NCBI RefSeq assembly: GCF_006517625.1
Contig: NZ_VHQI01000004.1
Span: 80,771 to 144,770 of the forward strand
Length of the DNA: 64,000 nucleotides
Source: Mixta tenebrionis
GTDB lineage: Bacteria; Pseudomonadota; Gammaproteobacteria; Enterobacterales; Enterobacteriaceae
Direction of reading: 5' to 3'
Positions 31,366 through 40,239 of this stretch are shown in pieces. Both the position numbers and the translations under genes were made by a program. The first letter of the stretch is position 1; each line of letters starts with the position of its first letter. Below the pieces are notes generated by a model that was not told where the DNA came from, made no database searches, and saw nothing but the letters and a program-made list of their open reading frames with translations.

Positions 31366-32013
31366 TTATTTCACTATAGCTCTTGGAGAATAGCAAATTC
31401 TCCCGCTCTCAACATTGCTTGTTATTACCGCACCTGCAGCTATGACGACATTATCACCAATGGATATATTTTGAATTATGACGGCTCCGGCACCAATAAA
31501 AACATTTGCACCTGTTTGAACATTTCCACATAATACAGCTCGCGGTGAAATAAAATTATGATCTCCAATTTTACAATCATGCTCTATTATGGCACCACTG
31601 TTGATCACACAATTTCTACCTATACAGACACCTGTTTGAATAACACAATTAGGGAAAATTTGAACATCTTCAGCATAAACAGCACCATCAGAAATACATG
31701 CCGAGGTTGAAATAACTTTTGAAAATGTATATCCGCGTGATAAAAAGTTCTCGTTTATACGGTTTCTCAACTCCGAATGTGGTAATTTTCCGATACCATT
31801 AATCAAGTATATTTCATCAGGATCAAATTGGACAATATCTTCATCATGATGACACTGTCTTATATCATGAAAAATTTTTCTTTTATGCGCATCACCTTGA
31901 CTAAAAACAGCTACTATATTCTTTTTTTGTTGTTGTAATATATCAACAAGTACACTAGCATGACCTCCACCACCAATAATAACTAGTGGGAGATTTATTT
32001 TATTATTAGTCAA
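31366..32013 (-). CDS. NeuD/PglD-type sugar acetyltransferase (probable LegH)
   Basis: A 215-residue protein with an N-terminal Rossmann-like domain (LVIIGGGGHASVLVDIL) and a C-terminal left-handed beta-helix of hexapeptide repeats (IGRNCVINSGAIIEHDC, IGDHNFISPRA, IGAGAVIIQNISIG). In this operon it most likely N-acetylates the 4-amino group made by LegC (the LegH role), but an O-acetyltransferase role as in NeuD cannot be excluded. It starts with TTG: no ATG is available, and GGAG lies six bases upstream. It overlaps legI by eight bases. Confidence 0.78.
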   Translation of the reverse strand: MTNNKINLPLVIIGGGGHASVLVDILQQQKKNIVAVFSQGDAHKRKIFHDIRQCHHDEDIVQFDPDEIYLINGIGKLPHSELRNRINENFLSRGYTFSKVISTSACISDGAVYAEDVQIFPNCVIQTGVCIGRNCVINSGAIIEHDCKIGDHNFISPRAVLCGNVQTGANVFIGAGAVIIQNISIGDNVVIAAGAVITSNVESGRICYSPRAIVK

Positions 32014-33076
32014 TTAAGTCTCCAGCATTAAAATCTCTCATGGCTTTCTTGCCGATCATATCCCAATAAAAGCAAGGTGAAAGCCCATTCCCAGGTCGTT
32101 TAGCCGTCAAGTTTTCCGAAGTAAAAATCTCACCCTTTTTTATCTGCTTTAAAGCCACTAAACTTTTACGTGCAACTTGTTTATTTTGTAGTTCAGACGG
32201 TGTTGGCGCTTTTAAATATGAACCGAGAGCGAGTTCAACTTGACGAATAGACCTTACCATTTCAGCAAGCTCCTCGGGTTCCAAAGAAGCTTTATGGTCA
32301 GGCCCATCCATATTTCTATCGAGTGTAAAATGCTTTTCTATAACTACAGCTTCACGTGCAACTGCTGCGATAGGAATTGCAATTCCAGAACTATGATCAG
32401 AGTAGCCAACTGGCAGGCCGAACGCAGTCTCTAGCGTTTTCATAACACGCAAGTTAACTTCAGCAAGTGGGGCAGGATACTCAGTAGTACAATGAAGGAT
32501 CGTAACGCGATCCTTTAAGACTTGCTGACCTATATCTGAAGCATAAGCTTGAGAAAACGCTTCCTGGCTGGGTTGTAATCCTGGCTCCGCTGTGTAACCA
32601 AAAGCAATAATACTCAGTGCTTTCTCAATTTCAGCAAGAGTAGACATTCCTGTAGACAATATAATATCGCATCCTGTTCTGGCATGTTCGAGGATTAAAG
32701 GAGCATTCGTCAACTCTCCTGATGGTATTTTTAACCTTTTTAATCCAAGATCATTTACCAGAAAAGCCAAACTTTCAGAATCAAAAGCCGTCGATAAAAA
32801 TTCTATGCCTAACGCATCACAATGACGTACCAATGCATGATGCGTTGCGTAAGAAAGTTCTAAACGGCTCAACATAGCAAGCTGTGATTCTGATTTGTTT
32901 GTATTAATGGACTGGTAAACTGCTTGACGTGCCTGTTCAGTAACTATATTTTTAGCTTTAAAAGTTTGGAATTTTACTATATCGGCACCAGCTTTATGAG
33001 CCGCGTTGATCAGTTCGAAAGCTAATTTTTCATCGCCGTTATGATTAACACCAGCTTCAGCAATAATGAGGGTCAT
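32006..33076 (-). CDS. legI: Nonulosonic acid synthase (LegI/NeuB-like)
   Basis: Condenses phosphoenolpyruvate with a 6-deoxy-diacetamido hexose to form the nine-carbon acid; 356 residues. The NeuB domain (~1-270) shows IIAEAGVNHNGD, KFQTFKAKNIVT, IPSGELTNAPLI, TTEYPAP, GYSDHSSGI and EKHFTLDRNMDGPDHKAS. A C-terminal SAF/antifreeze-like domain (~295-355) has LVALKQIKKGEIFT and RPGNGLSP. The ATG at MTLIIAEAG is used; a GTG three codons upstream overlaps the legG stop. Its place next to LegG and LegC favours a diacetyllegionaminate-type product over Neu5Ac. Confidence 0.88.
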   Translation of the reverse strand: MTLIIAEAGVNHNGDEKLAFELINAAHKAGADIVKFQTFKAKNIVTEQARQAVYQSINTNKSESQLAMLSRLELSYATHHALVRHCDALGIEFLSTAFDSESLAFLVNDLGLKRLKIPSGELTNAPLILEHARTGCDIILSTGMSTLAEIEKALSIIAFGYTAEPGLQPSQEAFSQAYASDIGQQVLKDRVTILHCTTEYPAPLAEVNLRVMKTLETAFGLPVGYSDHSSGIAIPIAAVAREAVVIEKHFTLDRNMDGPDHKASLEPEELAEMVRSIRQVELALGSYLKAPTPSELQNKQVARKSLVALKQIKKGEIFTSENLTAKRPGNGLSPCFYWDMIGKKAMRDFNAGDLID

Positions 33077-33081
33077 ATTAT

Positions 33082-34236
33082 TCACTCAATGTCGTAGAAT
33101 TTTTTTTCAGGTATAAATTTAAAATTTTTAATCATTTTTATGACGCGAGAACTGCTATCACCTTGCCCATATGGGTTAGATATCTCTTCGCCATCAATTT
33201 TATAATTCCCCGATAATGCATACTTTATAGCTTCGCTAATATTTACCTTATTAATAGATGCATTTATCACACTCTTTGCAGCCAGCCTACCTTTTTGTCT
33301 TGCGCCTATATTAACGGTAGGAACACCAAAAGCCGGAGCTTCGATAATACCGCTTGATGAATTTCCAACTACTACTGCCGCATATTTTAAAGCGCTAAGA
33401 TAACGTACCTGCCCCAAAGACGGTACAGCTAATACACGCGAAGGTTGCGAACTGGCATATGCTTGTAATAACGGAATAATCTGCCGCCCTCCTTCATCCG
33501 CATTTGGATAAGTAAAAATAACCTGACATTCAGGAAATTCATTTAACGCATCCACTAATGTATTGAAACTTAAAACCGGTTCTTCTTTAGCTAAAGTTAC
33601 CGGGTGGTAAGTTACAAGCATATAAGGCTGGCGCAAATCAAAATTTAATGTTTTAGATAACTCATCAATTTTCAAAAATTCGCCACGGCGAATATGTTCT
33701 AATCCAGGAGCACCAACATTAACAACCCTTGCAGGATCTTCACCTAATTGGATGACCCGTTTTCGATGTTCCTCTGTCGAGGTGCCATGCAAATAACTCA
33801 ATTTAGTTATTGCATGTCTTATTGCATCATCATAAGCACCTTCAGTGATCTCGCCGCCATGTAAATGCAAAATGGGAATATGTAGAATCATGGCAACTTG
33901 AGCCGCAGCTAATGCCTCAAAACGATCGCCAAGTATTATCAACACATCCGGTTTTAAACGTGTCAATGCATCACTGAAGCCAATTATGCCCAGACCTACA
34001 CTTTTCGCCGTACCAACAGCTGAATCAGATGAAAGCAAAATCTCAATTTTTTCATCTATAGAAAAACCATCTTTTTCTATATTTTCCCAAGTTAAACCAA
34101 ACTCAGGTGAAAGATGTGTTCCACTGACTAGCAATTGTAAAACTAACTCTTTATCAGCCTGTATATCCCTCATCAGCCAATATAACAAACCATATTCAGC
34201 TCGAGTTCCAGTAAACACAGCGACTTTTTTCAGCAT
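33082..34236 (-). CDS. legG: Hydrolysing UDP-sugar 2-epimerase (LegG/NeuC-like)
   Basis: A 384-residue enzyme of the hydrolysing UDP-GlcNAc 2-epimerase family: FTGTRAEYGLLYWLMRDI at the N-terminus, HLHGGEITEGAYDDAIRHAI in the middle (active site), YPNADEGGR and GNSSSGIIEAPAFGVPTVNIG near the end. It removes the nucleotide and epimerises C2, releasing the 2,4-diacetamido-mannose analogue used by LegI. NeuC from sialic acid loci is a close relative; context decides for the Leg type. It lies between legC (21 bases) and legI. Confidence 0.88.
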   Translation of the reverse strand: MLKKVAVFTGTRAEYGLLYWLMRDIQADKELVLQLLVSGTHLSPEFGLTWENIEKDGFSIDEKIEILLSSDSAVGTAKSVGLGIIGFSDALTRLKPDVLIILGDRFEALAAAQVAMILHIPILHLHGGEITEGAYDDAIRHAITKLSYLHGTSTEEHRKRVIQLGEDPARVVNVGAPGLEHIRRGEFLKIDELSKTLNFDLRQPYMLVTYHPVTLAKEEPVLSFNTLVDALNEFPECQVIFTYPNADEGGRQIIPLLQAYASSQPSRVLAVPSLGQVRYLSALKYAAVVVGNSSSGIIEAPAFGVPTVNIGARQKGRLAAKSVINASINKVNISEAIKYALSGNYKIDGEEISNPYGQGDSSSRVIKMIKNFKFIPEKKFYDIE

Positions 34237-34257
34237 ATAATTATTAACTATTTTAAG

Positions 34258-35400
34258 TTAGAATATTGGGGAACTGGGTAAATTAACCAAGCGAGATTCA
34301 ATATATTCTGAATATTTTAAATCATCACGTAATGCTTTTGAGTACATCGGCAACCGATGCATTAATTTCCATACAGGGCGAGCCATTATTTCTGCTTTAT
34401 TTAACTTTATTAATAACTCGTCACGCATTTTTGGTTCTTCGCAGATAATCGCGTTTAACCAATAATTAGATTCCGCATATTCAGCTTCTTTAAAAAATTT
34501 AAAACATGAATTCTCAAAAAAAAGCTCATAGTGTTTAGCCAAATTCCTTTTTTTTGAAAGAAAATCATCTATTCTTTCAAGCTGGGCACAGCCTAAGGCC
34601 GCATTTATATTTGGCATCCTGTAATTGAACCCTGGTTCATCATGATAGAATTCATATGGATGTGGAATTTTAGCTGTAGTAGTTATATGCTTTGCTCTTT
34701 TCCCAAGTTCTTTGTCCTGACATAAAATAACCCCACCGCCGCCAGTAGTAATAATTTTATTGCCATTAAAACTCAATACACCATAGCTTCCAAAAGTACC
34801 TGTATGTTGTCCTTTATAACGTGAACCGAGGCTTTCAGCGGCATCCTCTATTAAGATAATTTTCCATTTTTCACATAAGGTTACTATTTCATCTAATTGA
34901 ACCGGATGTCCAAAAGTATGCATAGGCACTACAGCTCGAATTCTTTGCTTCGTTGATTTATGAAAACAACCATTTTCATTGAGCTTTGCGTTTTCGTTAA
35001 GCCATTTATCTAAAGCAAGAGGGCACAATCCTAAGCTAGTCGGAGAGACATCGATAAAAACCGGCTCAGCGCCTAAATGATGCAGGGCATTACAAGTAGC
35101 TATAAAAGTTAAGGCCTGGGTTATAACTAAATCACCGCGCTGCACATCGGCTAAATAAAGCGCTGCATTTAAAGCAGCGGTCCCATTAACTGTCGCAACT
35201 GCACGAGCTGACCCCGTGTAACTCTGCACTTTTTCTTCAAAACTATCGACATATTTTCCAACACTGGATACGAATGTACTATCAAGTGTATCCATAACAT
35301 ATTTTTTTTCACTACCAGAAAAAGTTGGAGCATGTAATGGAATAAAGGCGTTGCTATTAAAGGTCTCACGTATAAAATTAATTATATGTTCTGCATTCAT
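34258..35400 (-). CDS. legC: Sugar aminotransferase LegC (DegT/DnrJ/EryC1)
   Basis: A PLP-dependent C4 aminotransferase of 380 residues. The PLP lysine lies in LSFNGNKIITTGGGGVI, with EDAAESLGSRYKG and MPNINAALGCAQL nearby, and the N-terminal region reads PLHAPTFSGSEKKYVMDTLD. It adds an amino group to the 4-keto-6-deoxy sugar made by LegB. Close relatives are PglE and PseC; the full set of neighbours supports LegC. It follows legB after 12 bases, in the same transcript. Confidence 0.9.
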   Translation of the reverse strand: MNAEHIINFIRETFNSNAFIPLHAPTFSGSEKKYVMDTLDSTFVSSVGKYVDSFEEKVQSYTGSARAVATVNGTAALNAALYLADVQRGDLVITQALTFIATCNALHHLGAEPVFIDVSPTSLGLCPLALDKWLNENAKLNENGCFHKSTKQRIRAVVPMHTFGHPVQLDEIVTLCEKWKIILIEDAAESLGSRYKGQHTGTFGSYGVLSFNGNKIITTGGGGVILCQDKELGKRAKHITTTAKIPHPYEFYHDEPGFNYRMPNINAALGCAQLERIDDFLSKKRNLAKHYELFFENSCFKFFKEAEYAESNYWLNAIICEEPKMRDELLIKLNKAEIMARPVWKLMHRLPMYSKALRDDLKYSEYIESRLVNLPSSPIF

Positions 35401-35412
35401 TTAATCAACCCC

Positions 35413-36603
35413 TTACATTTTTCCATCAAGATATTTACCCGTATCTTTGTGTGAAAACTCTGGCAATAACATTTTAAACAATTCAATGATATTATTTTTT
35501 TGCCATGCGCCATTCGCTCTTAAAGCTATAATTTCCTTTTCAAAAAACTCCAATTTTGAAGAGTCATATAATGCTTTATTCTTAATTATGCCTAAATTAT
35601 CAAAACAGCTTAAATCCAAAGTTTCATTTTCAGTAAAAAATTCTTCAAAATCCTTTTCACCTGTTGTATCACTATCGGTGAAGAGACAAGGCCACATTCC
35701 TTTCGCAGATAAAGTATTAACGCTACTCCTGGCTTCATCCTCATTGTCACAAACATAAGGTTCATAACCAACCTGCTTCAAATAGAGTCGAGCTATATCA
35801 GCAAAAGAAATTAGGTGTAGCGCCTCGTTAAGCTTAGGGAAAAATATATCTCGATTATCTCCAAATATACAAGACATCAAACATAATTCGCCAGATTCCT
35901 GAGGAGTTACAAAATAGCGTTTTATATCATGCGGAGCAACTAATGGCTGACTTTTTTGTATGCGCTGATTAAAGCCATGTAATAATGAACCATCAGAAAA
36001 AGCAACATTTGCAAAACGAGCCATAGATATCTTAATCTTTTCACTTTCACGCATTAAGAACATTTCCATAATACGCTTCGATGCTCCCATCATATTTACT
36101 GGGTTTGCAGCTTTATCTGTTGACACACAAAAATATTTTTTTACACCGGATTTAATTGATTGTTGTATGGTTTTTTTTGTGTTAAAGATATTGACATTTA
36201 TCATGCGCATTAAAGTAAAAGGATCTTTCTCACTTCTTACATGCTTTAGCGCTGATAAATTGAGTACATAATCATATTGGCCGTCAGCATTAATAAATGC
36301 ATCATACTCAATTGAACCAATATCTAATGCAAAAGTTTGGAAATCTCCGGTTATATATCCATAAGTGCTACGGATATCTCTTACTAATTCAACCAAGTTA
36401 TTTTCACTAATATCTACTACGTGTAACTTTATAGGGTTACGTTTAAATATTTCTTTAGTTACAGCCTGCCCAATTGAACCAGCCCCCCCTAATACTAAAA
36501 AACGAGAACAGGATATTTCTTTTTCAAGCTCGATTTTTTTTTGATTGATATCAGTTTCGAACAATTTTTCATTGCGCCCGATTAATGATAAAATATTTTT
36601 CAT
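35413..36603 (-). CDS. legB: Nucleotide-sugar 4,6-dehydratase LegB
   Basis: A 396-residue extended SDR of the polysaccharide-dehydratase type. VLGGAGSIGQAVTKEIF forms the NAD site, LNLSALKHVRSEKDP and STDKAANPVNMMGASKRIME hold the active site with Met in place of the SDR tyrosine, and a C-terminal extension of ~110 residues follows. It begins the pathway by making the 4-keto-6-deoxy-HexNAc. Whether the substrate is UDP- or GDP-GlcNAc cannot be read from the sequence; the guanylyltransferase downstream hints at GDP. It is the second gene after the promoter, behind wecA. Confidence 0.88.
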   Translation of the reverse strand: MKNILSLIGRNEKLFETDINQKKIELEKEISCSRFLVLGGAGSIGQAVTKEIFKRNPIKLHVVDISENNLVELVRDIRSTYGYITGDFQTFALDIGSIEYDAFINADGQYDYVLNLSALKHVRSEKDPFTLMRMINVNIFNTKKTIQQSIKSGVKKYFCVSTDKAANPVNMMGASKRIMEMFLMRESEKIKISMARFANVAFSDGSLLHGFNQRIQKSQPLVAPHDIKRYFVTPQESGELCLMSCIFGDNRDIFFPKLNEALHLISFADIARLYLKQVGYEPYVCDNEDEARSSVNTLSAKGMWPCLFTDSDTTGEKDFEEFFTENETLDLSCFDNLGIIKNKALYDSSKLEFFEKEIIALRANGAWQKNNIIELFKMLLPEFSHKDTGKYLDGKM

Positions 36604-36662
36604 GTAAAAACCTTAATTTGATACAGTTCAAGTAAATGATTTTTATTATTTAGCTTTTAATT

Positions 36663-37697
36663 TTAGTAGCTAACTGATGAGTATTTCGTTTTTTTCAACT
36701 CATGGATAAAGATAGATAGACCCAAATAACTTAACGAATAAATTAACAGGGTCCATAGTTCAGAAACTTGAAAATACTGAGAGATAATTCCAACTATACT
36801 TGATATACATGACAAGCCAATTATAACTAATAACGTTTGCTTACTTGTAAGTCCCAGAGTTATAAGGAGGTGATGCAAATGCTCCCGATCCGGTTTAAAC
36901 GGGCTGTTCCCTCTTCGTATGCGAACAATCATCACCCGCATCATATCCATTAACGGAACAGCAATCAGCCACAGCGCGGTGACCGGCTGCATTACGGCGT
37001 CTTCGCCTTGTGTCGCTACGATCAACAGCCAGATAACGGTAAACCCTATTAACGTGCTGCCAGCATCTCCCATGAATACCTTAAACTTACGGCCCCATGG
37101 AATGCCCAGGTTAAGTAAAATATAAGGTAAGCAGGCAACCATTAAGCACAAACACCACAGCGCCATGCTATTTCTGTCACCCATCCAAAATACAACCGCC
37201 AGCCCCGCAAAGGTAACGGAAGACAGAGCACCCAACAGGCCATCAATGCCATCAACCATGTTAAATGCGTTAATAGCGCCAACCACGGCTAACAGCGTAA
37301 CGCCATAACCTAATACGCCCAATACCAGCTCATAGCCAAACAGGATATTCCCTAATGAATAGATATAAAGGCCGTTATACATCATAATTCCCGCCACCAG
37401 CGCCTGCAAAGCCATACGCGGCATAACCGGCAGGTCAAACTTATCGTCCAGTACCCCTACGATAATGAGCATGGTGGCACAGATCATGTAGACGGTTGAA
37501 TCAGGCAACCACTCTGGCTGCAGCAGGTAAATGATCCACAGAGAAAGGTATACAGATACGCCGCCCACTAAAGGGATGTGCCCACTATGCTGCTTTCGTG
37601 CATTGGGTTTATCAACCAACCCGACCTTCTTGGCAACCTTACGAGAGATAAAAAGCAGCGCCAGCGCGCCCAAAAAAACAAGCACGATTTCTTGCAT
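36663..37697 (-). CDS. wecA: WecA-type polyprenyl-P GlcNAc/GalNAc-1-P transferase
   Basis: An integral membrane PNPT enzyme of 344 residues with about 11 helices. Motifs: GLVDKPNARKQHSGHIPLVGG near residue 26 (split), VGVLDDKFDLP, NAFNMVDGIDGLLGA, FMGDAGSTLIGF and DREHLHHLL. It loads the first sugar phosphate onto undecaprenyl phosphate, starting each O unit. As the first gene of the O-antigen operon it is probably a second copy, since the enterobacterial common antigen cluster normally carries its own wecA elsewhere. Its 5' three quarters are host-like in composition, but the last ~220 bases (below ~36880) are clearly AT-rich, suggesting a recombination join. Confidence 0.9.
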   Translation of the reverse strand: MQEIVLVFLGALALLFISRKVAKKVGLVDKPNARKQHSGHIPLVGGVSVYLSLWIIYLLQPEWLPDSTVYMICATMLIIVGVLDDKFDLPVMPRMALQALVAGIMMYNGLYIYSLGNILFGYELVLGVLGYGVTLLAVVGAINAFNMVDGIDGLLGALSSVTFAGLAVVFWMGDRNSMALWCLCLMVACLPYILLNLGIPWGRKFKVFMGDAGSTLIGFTVIWLLIVATQGEDAVMQPVTALWLIAVPLMDMMRVMIVRIRRGNSPFKPDREHLHHLLITLGLTSKQTLLVIIGLSCISSIVGIISQYFQVSELWTLLIYSLSYLGLSIFIHELKKTKYSSVSY

Positions 37698-37741
37698 GTT
37701 TACACCAGTATTGAGATTGTCTACAGATACCTGAAAATGCC

Positions 37742-37780
37742 CACGCTACCGCCCCTGGCTTTAAGCAACCAGACGCTTCA
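37742..37780 (-). promoter_or_regulatory. JUMPstart element with ops site, O-antigen operon
   Basis: Read on the minus strand, the 39 bases match the JUMPstart consensus and end in AAGCCAGGGGCGGTAGCGTG. The ops core GGCGGTAGCGTG (37742-37753) pauses RNA polymerase and recruits the RfaH antiterminator. It lies ~45 bases before wecA, so the long operon down to wbuC is expected to depend on RfaH. Confidence 0.95.
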
Positions 37781-38246
37781 AGGCTCAGGACTCAAACAAG
37801 CATAGCCTGTCAGAGCAACCCGGTAGTTTTTCCTGCGACGTTAAGCGCAACCACCATAAAAGTACACGAAAATTTCACAATTCTCATGTTATCTTCACGT
37901 GCAGATAAACTTAAATCATCCGCCTGTCTATTTACTTATCAAACAAACGCTTGCCGATTTGCTAACTGCTTACTTCGTAGACATAGCATCTGAAGTTAAG
38001 CTTTCTACACTTTCTACTGGTGACGTCACGCTACTGTTTCGCTCCAGAAGACTTTCATGTTCTTACCGCCGGCTTTCGAAGGCAATTCCTCTTTCGTTTA
38101 TCTGTTATTTACCTGGCGCCTAAAATAAATATGGCCTCTGTTGCCAGAAGCCATAGTTACTATTTGGTATTAATTTGCACAGGTGAATATTCTGAAATAT
38201 ATTCACATTGCTACTGATACAGATAAATAGTTTAAAATTCTTAAGC
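37781..38246 (-). other. Promoter/leader region of the O-antigen operon
   Basis: About 465 bases between galE and the JUMPstart, AT-rich, with no supported gene. The O-antigen promoter should lie here, but I could not pick convincing boxes. No terminator is visible after galE, so readthrough from galE toward wecA is possible. Confidence 0.4.
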
Positions 38247-39260
38247 TTAGCGATAGCCGTTAGGGTTCTTTGACTGCCAGCGCCAGGTATCGCGCATCAT
38301 CTCGTCAATCCCTCGGGTAATGCGCCAGTCCAGCTCTTTATCCGCCAGCGAAGCATCCGCCCAGAACGCAGCCAGATCGCCATCCCGACGCGGCTTGATT
38401 TCATAAGGCACAGGCTTGCCAGACGCCTTCTCAAACGCTTTTACCATCTCCATTACCGAGTAACCTTTACCGGCGCCGAGGTTGTAAGCTTTATAACCCT
38501 GCATATTTTCTAAATGATCGAGCGCCTTAAGGTGCCCTTCCGCCAGATCAACAACATGGATATAGTCGCGCACGCCAGTGCCATCTTTAGTATCGTAATC
38601 AGCACCAAAGATCCCCAGCTTATCCAGTCGCCCAATAGCTACCTGTGCAATATAGGGCAGCAGGTTGTTTGGAATACCGTTGGGATCCTCACCAATTTCA
38701 CCCGATTCATGAGCGCCGACCGGATTAAAATAGCGCAGCGCGATGCCCCTGAATTGACTGTCCGCTTTTGCGTAGTCCTGCATCACCTGCTCAACCATCA
38801 GCTTTGAGGTGCCGTATGGGCTGGTAGTGCCGCCAATAGGAGTGGTTTCCACATAAGGGACCGGCGCGTTTGCGCCATAGACAGTAGCCGATGAACTAAA
38901 AATGAAATTATAAATGCCTGCGTTACGCATCTCTTCCAACAGCACCACCGTGCCGGAGAGATTATTTTCGTAATATTCCAGCGGCTTACGGGTTGATTCG
39001 CCTACCGCTTTCAAACCGGCAAAATGGATAACGGCGGTAATTGAATTACTGGCGAAAATGTCGCGCAGGCAGGCGCGATCGAGAATATCGCCCTCGACAA
39101 AAACAGCTTGTTTTCCCGCCAGCTTCTCAACGCGCCGGATCGACTCACGTGAAGCATTACTAAGGTTATCGATTACCACCACGTCGTCGCCACGCTGTAA
39201 CAGCGCCAGCACCGTATGAGAGCCGATGTAGCCCGCTCCGCCCGTTACCAGGATAGCCAT
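38247..39260 (-). CDS. galE: UDP-glucose 4-epimerase
   Basis: Interconverts UDP-glucose and UDP-galactose with bound NAD; 337 residues. Motifs: ILVTGGAGYIGSHTVLAL at the N-terminus, HFAGLKAVGES, SSSATVYG and SPYGTSKLMVEQ (catalytic Tyr and Lys), RYFNPVGAH. The ATG at MAILVTGGAG is used because AGGAG lies six bases upstream; an ATG seven codons earlier lacks one. It follows galF closely, as in amylovoran and stewartan loci, and supplies UDP-galactose for EPS synthesis. The separate gal-operon galE is elsewhere. Confidence 0.95.
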   Translation of the reverse strand: MAILVTGGAGYIGSHTVLALLQRGDDVVVIDNLSNASRESIRRVEKLAGKQAVFVEGDILDRACLRDIFASNSITAVIHFAGLKAVGESTRKPLEYYENNLSGTVVLLEEMRNAGIYNFIFSSSATVYGANAPVPYVETTPIGGTTSPYGTSKLMVEQVMQDYAKADSQFRGIALRYFNPVGAHESGEIGEDPNGIPNNLLPYIAQVAIGRLDKLGIFGADYDTKDGTGVRDYIHVVDLAEGHLKALDHLENMQGYKAYNLGAGKGYSVMEMVKAFEKASGKPVPYEIKPRRDGDLAAFWADASLADKELDWRITRGIDEMMRDTWRWQSKNPNGYR

Positions 39261-39307
39261 GTGAACTCCTTTTTGCCGCACAGGGTGCGGCGTAAAATGA
39301 TGAGGAA

Positions 39308-40204
39308 TTATTTTGCCAACAATTGCCTGATCGCGTCGCGAAACGCGGCGCCCTGCTGGTTATGGCGCAGTCCATAGGTAACAAACGCCTGCATGTAGCC
39401 CAGCTTACGCCCGCAGTCAAAGCTGTCGCCCGTCATCAGGCAGGCATCCACTGGCTGTTTCTTACTCAGGCTGGCGATCGCATCCGTTAGCTGGATACGC
39501 CCCCAGGCGCCCGGCTCCGTCTTCTCCAGCTCAGGCCAGATATCTGCGGAAAGAACGTAGCGCCCTACCGCAGCCAGATCGGAATCCAGCTGTTCCGTAT
39601 TCTCCGGTTTCTCCACGAAGCTGGTAATGGTGCTTACGCTGCCCTCATTCTCCAGCGGCTCCTGGGTAGAAATTGCGGAATATTCAGAAAGATCGGCTTC
39701 CGGCATATGTTTTGCCAGCACCTGACTGTGACCCGTTTCTTCAAAGCGCGCGATCATGGCGGCAAGATTATAACGCAGGTGGTCTGCGGTGGAATCATCC
39801 ATGATGATATCTGGCAGGACCACGACGAAGGGATTATCGCCAATCATCGGACGCGCGCATAATACGGAGTGGCCGAGACCCAGCGGCTGCGCCTGGCGTA
39901 CGTTCATGATAGTCACGCCTGGCGGACAGATTGACTGCACTTCACTTAATAGCTGACGCTTCACGCGCTGTTCCAGCAACGCTTCCAGCTCGTAGGTGGT
40001 ATCGAAATGGTTTTCCACGGCGTTTTTAGAAGCATGGGTTACCAGTACGATTTCCTTGATGCCGGACTTCACAATTTCATCGATGATGTACTGAATCATC
40101 GGCTTGTCAACGATCGGCAGCATCTCTTTAGGAATGGCTTTGGTAGCAGGGAGCATATGCATTCCGAGGCCCGCAACGGGGATTACTGCTTTAAGCTTAG
40201 TCAT
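39308..40204 (-). CDS. galF: GalF, UTP-glucose-1-phosphate uridylyltransferase homologue
   Basis: A 298-residue GalU/GalF-family protein. The sequence [18 protein letters not shown] at residues ~12-29 has the Met-His pair typical of GalF, where GalU has Thr-Arg. Further motifs are [25 protein letters not shown] and [10 protein letters not shown]. GalF has weak pyrophosphorylase activity and is thought to modulate the UDP-glucose pool for surface polysaccharides. It starts a galF-galE unit behind a promoter with an RcsAB-box-like sequence. Confidence 0.95.
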   Translation of the reverse strand: MTKLKAVIPVAGLGMHMLPATKAIPKEMLPIVDKPMIQYIIDEIVKSGIKEIVLVTHASKNAVENHFDTTYELEALLEQRVKRQLLSEVQSICPPGVTIMNVRQAQPLGLGHSVLCARPMIGDNPFVVVLPDIIMDDSTADHLRYNLAAMIARFEETGHSQVLAKHMPEADLSEYSAISTQEPLENEGSVSTITSFVEKPENTEQLDSDLAAVGRYVLSADIWPELEKTEPGAWGRIQLTDAIASLSKKQPVDACLMTGDSFDCGRKLGYMQAFVTYGLRHNQQGAAFRDAIRQLLAK

Positions 40205-40239
40205 AATTTTTCCATGTAATGATGTGACGGCATTTTTTG

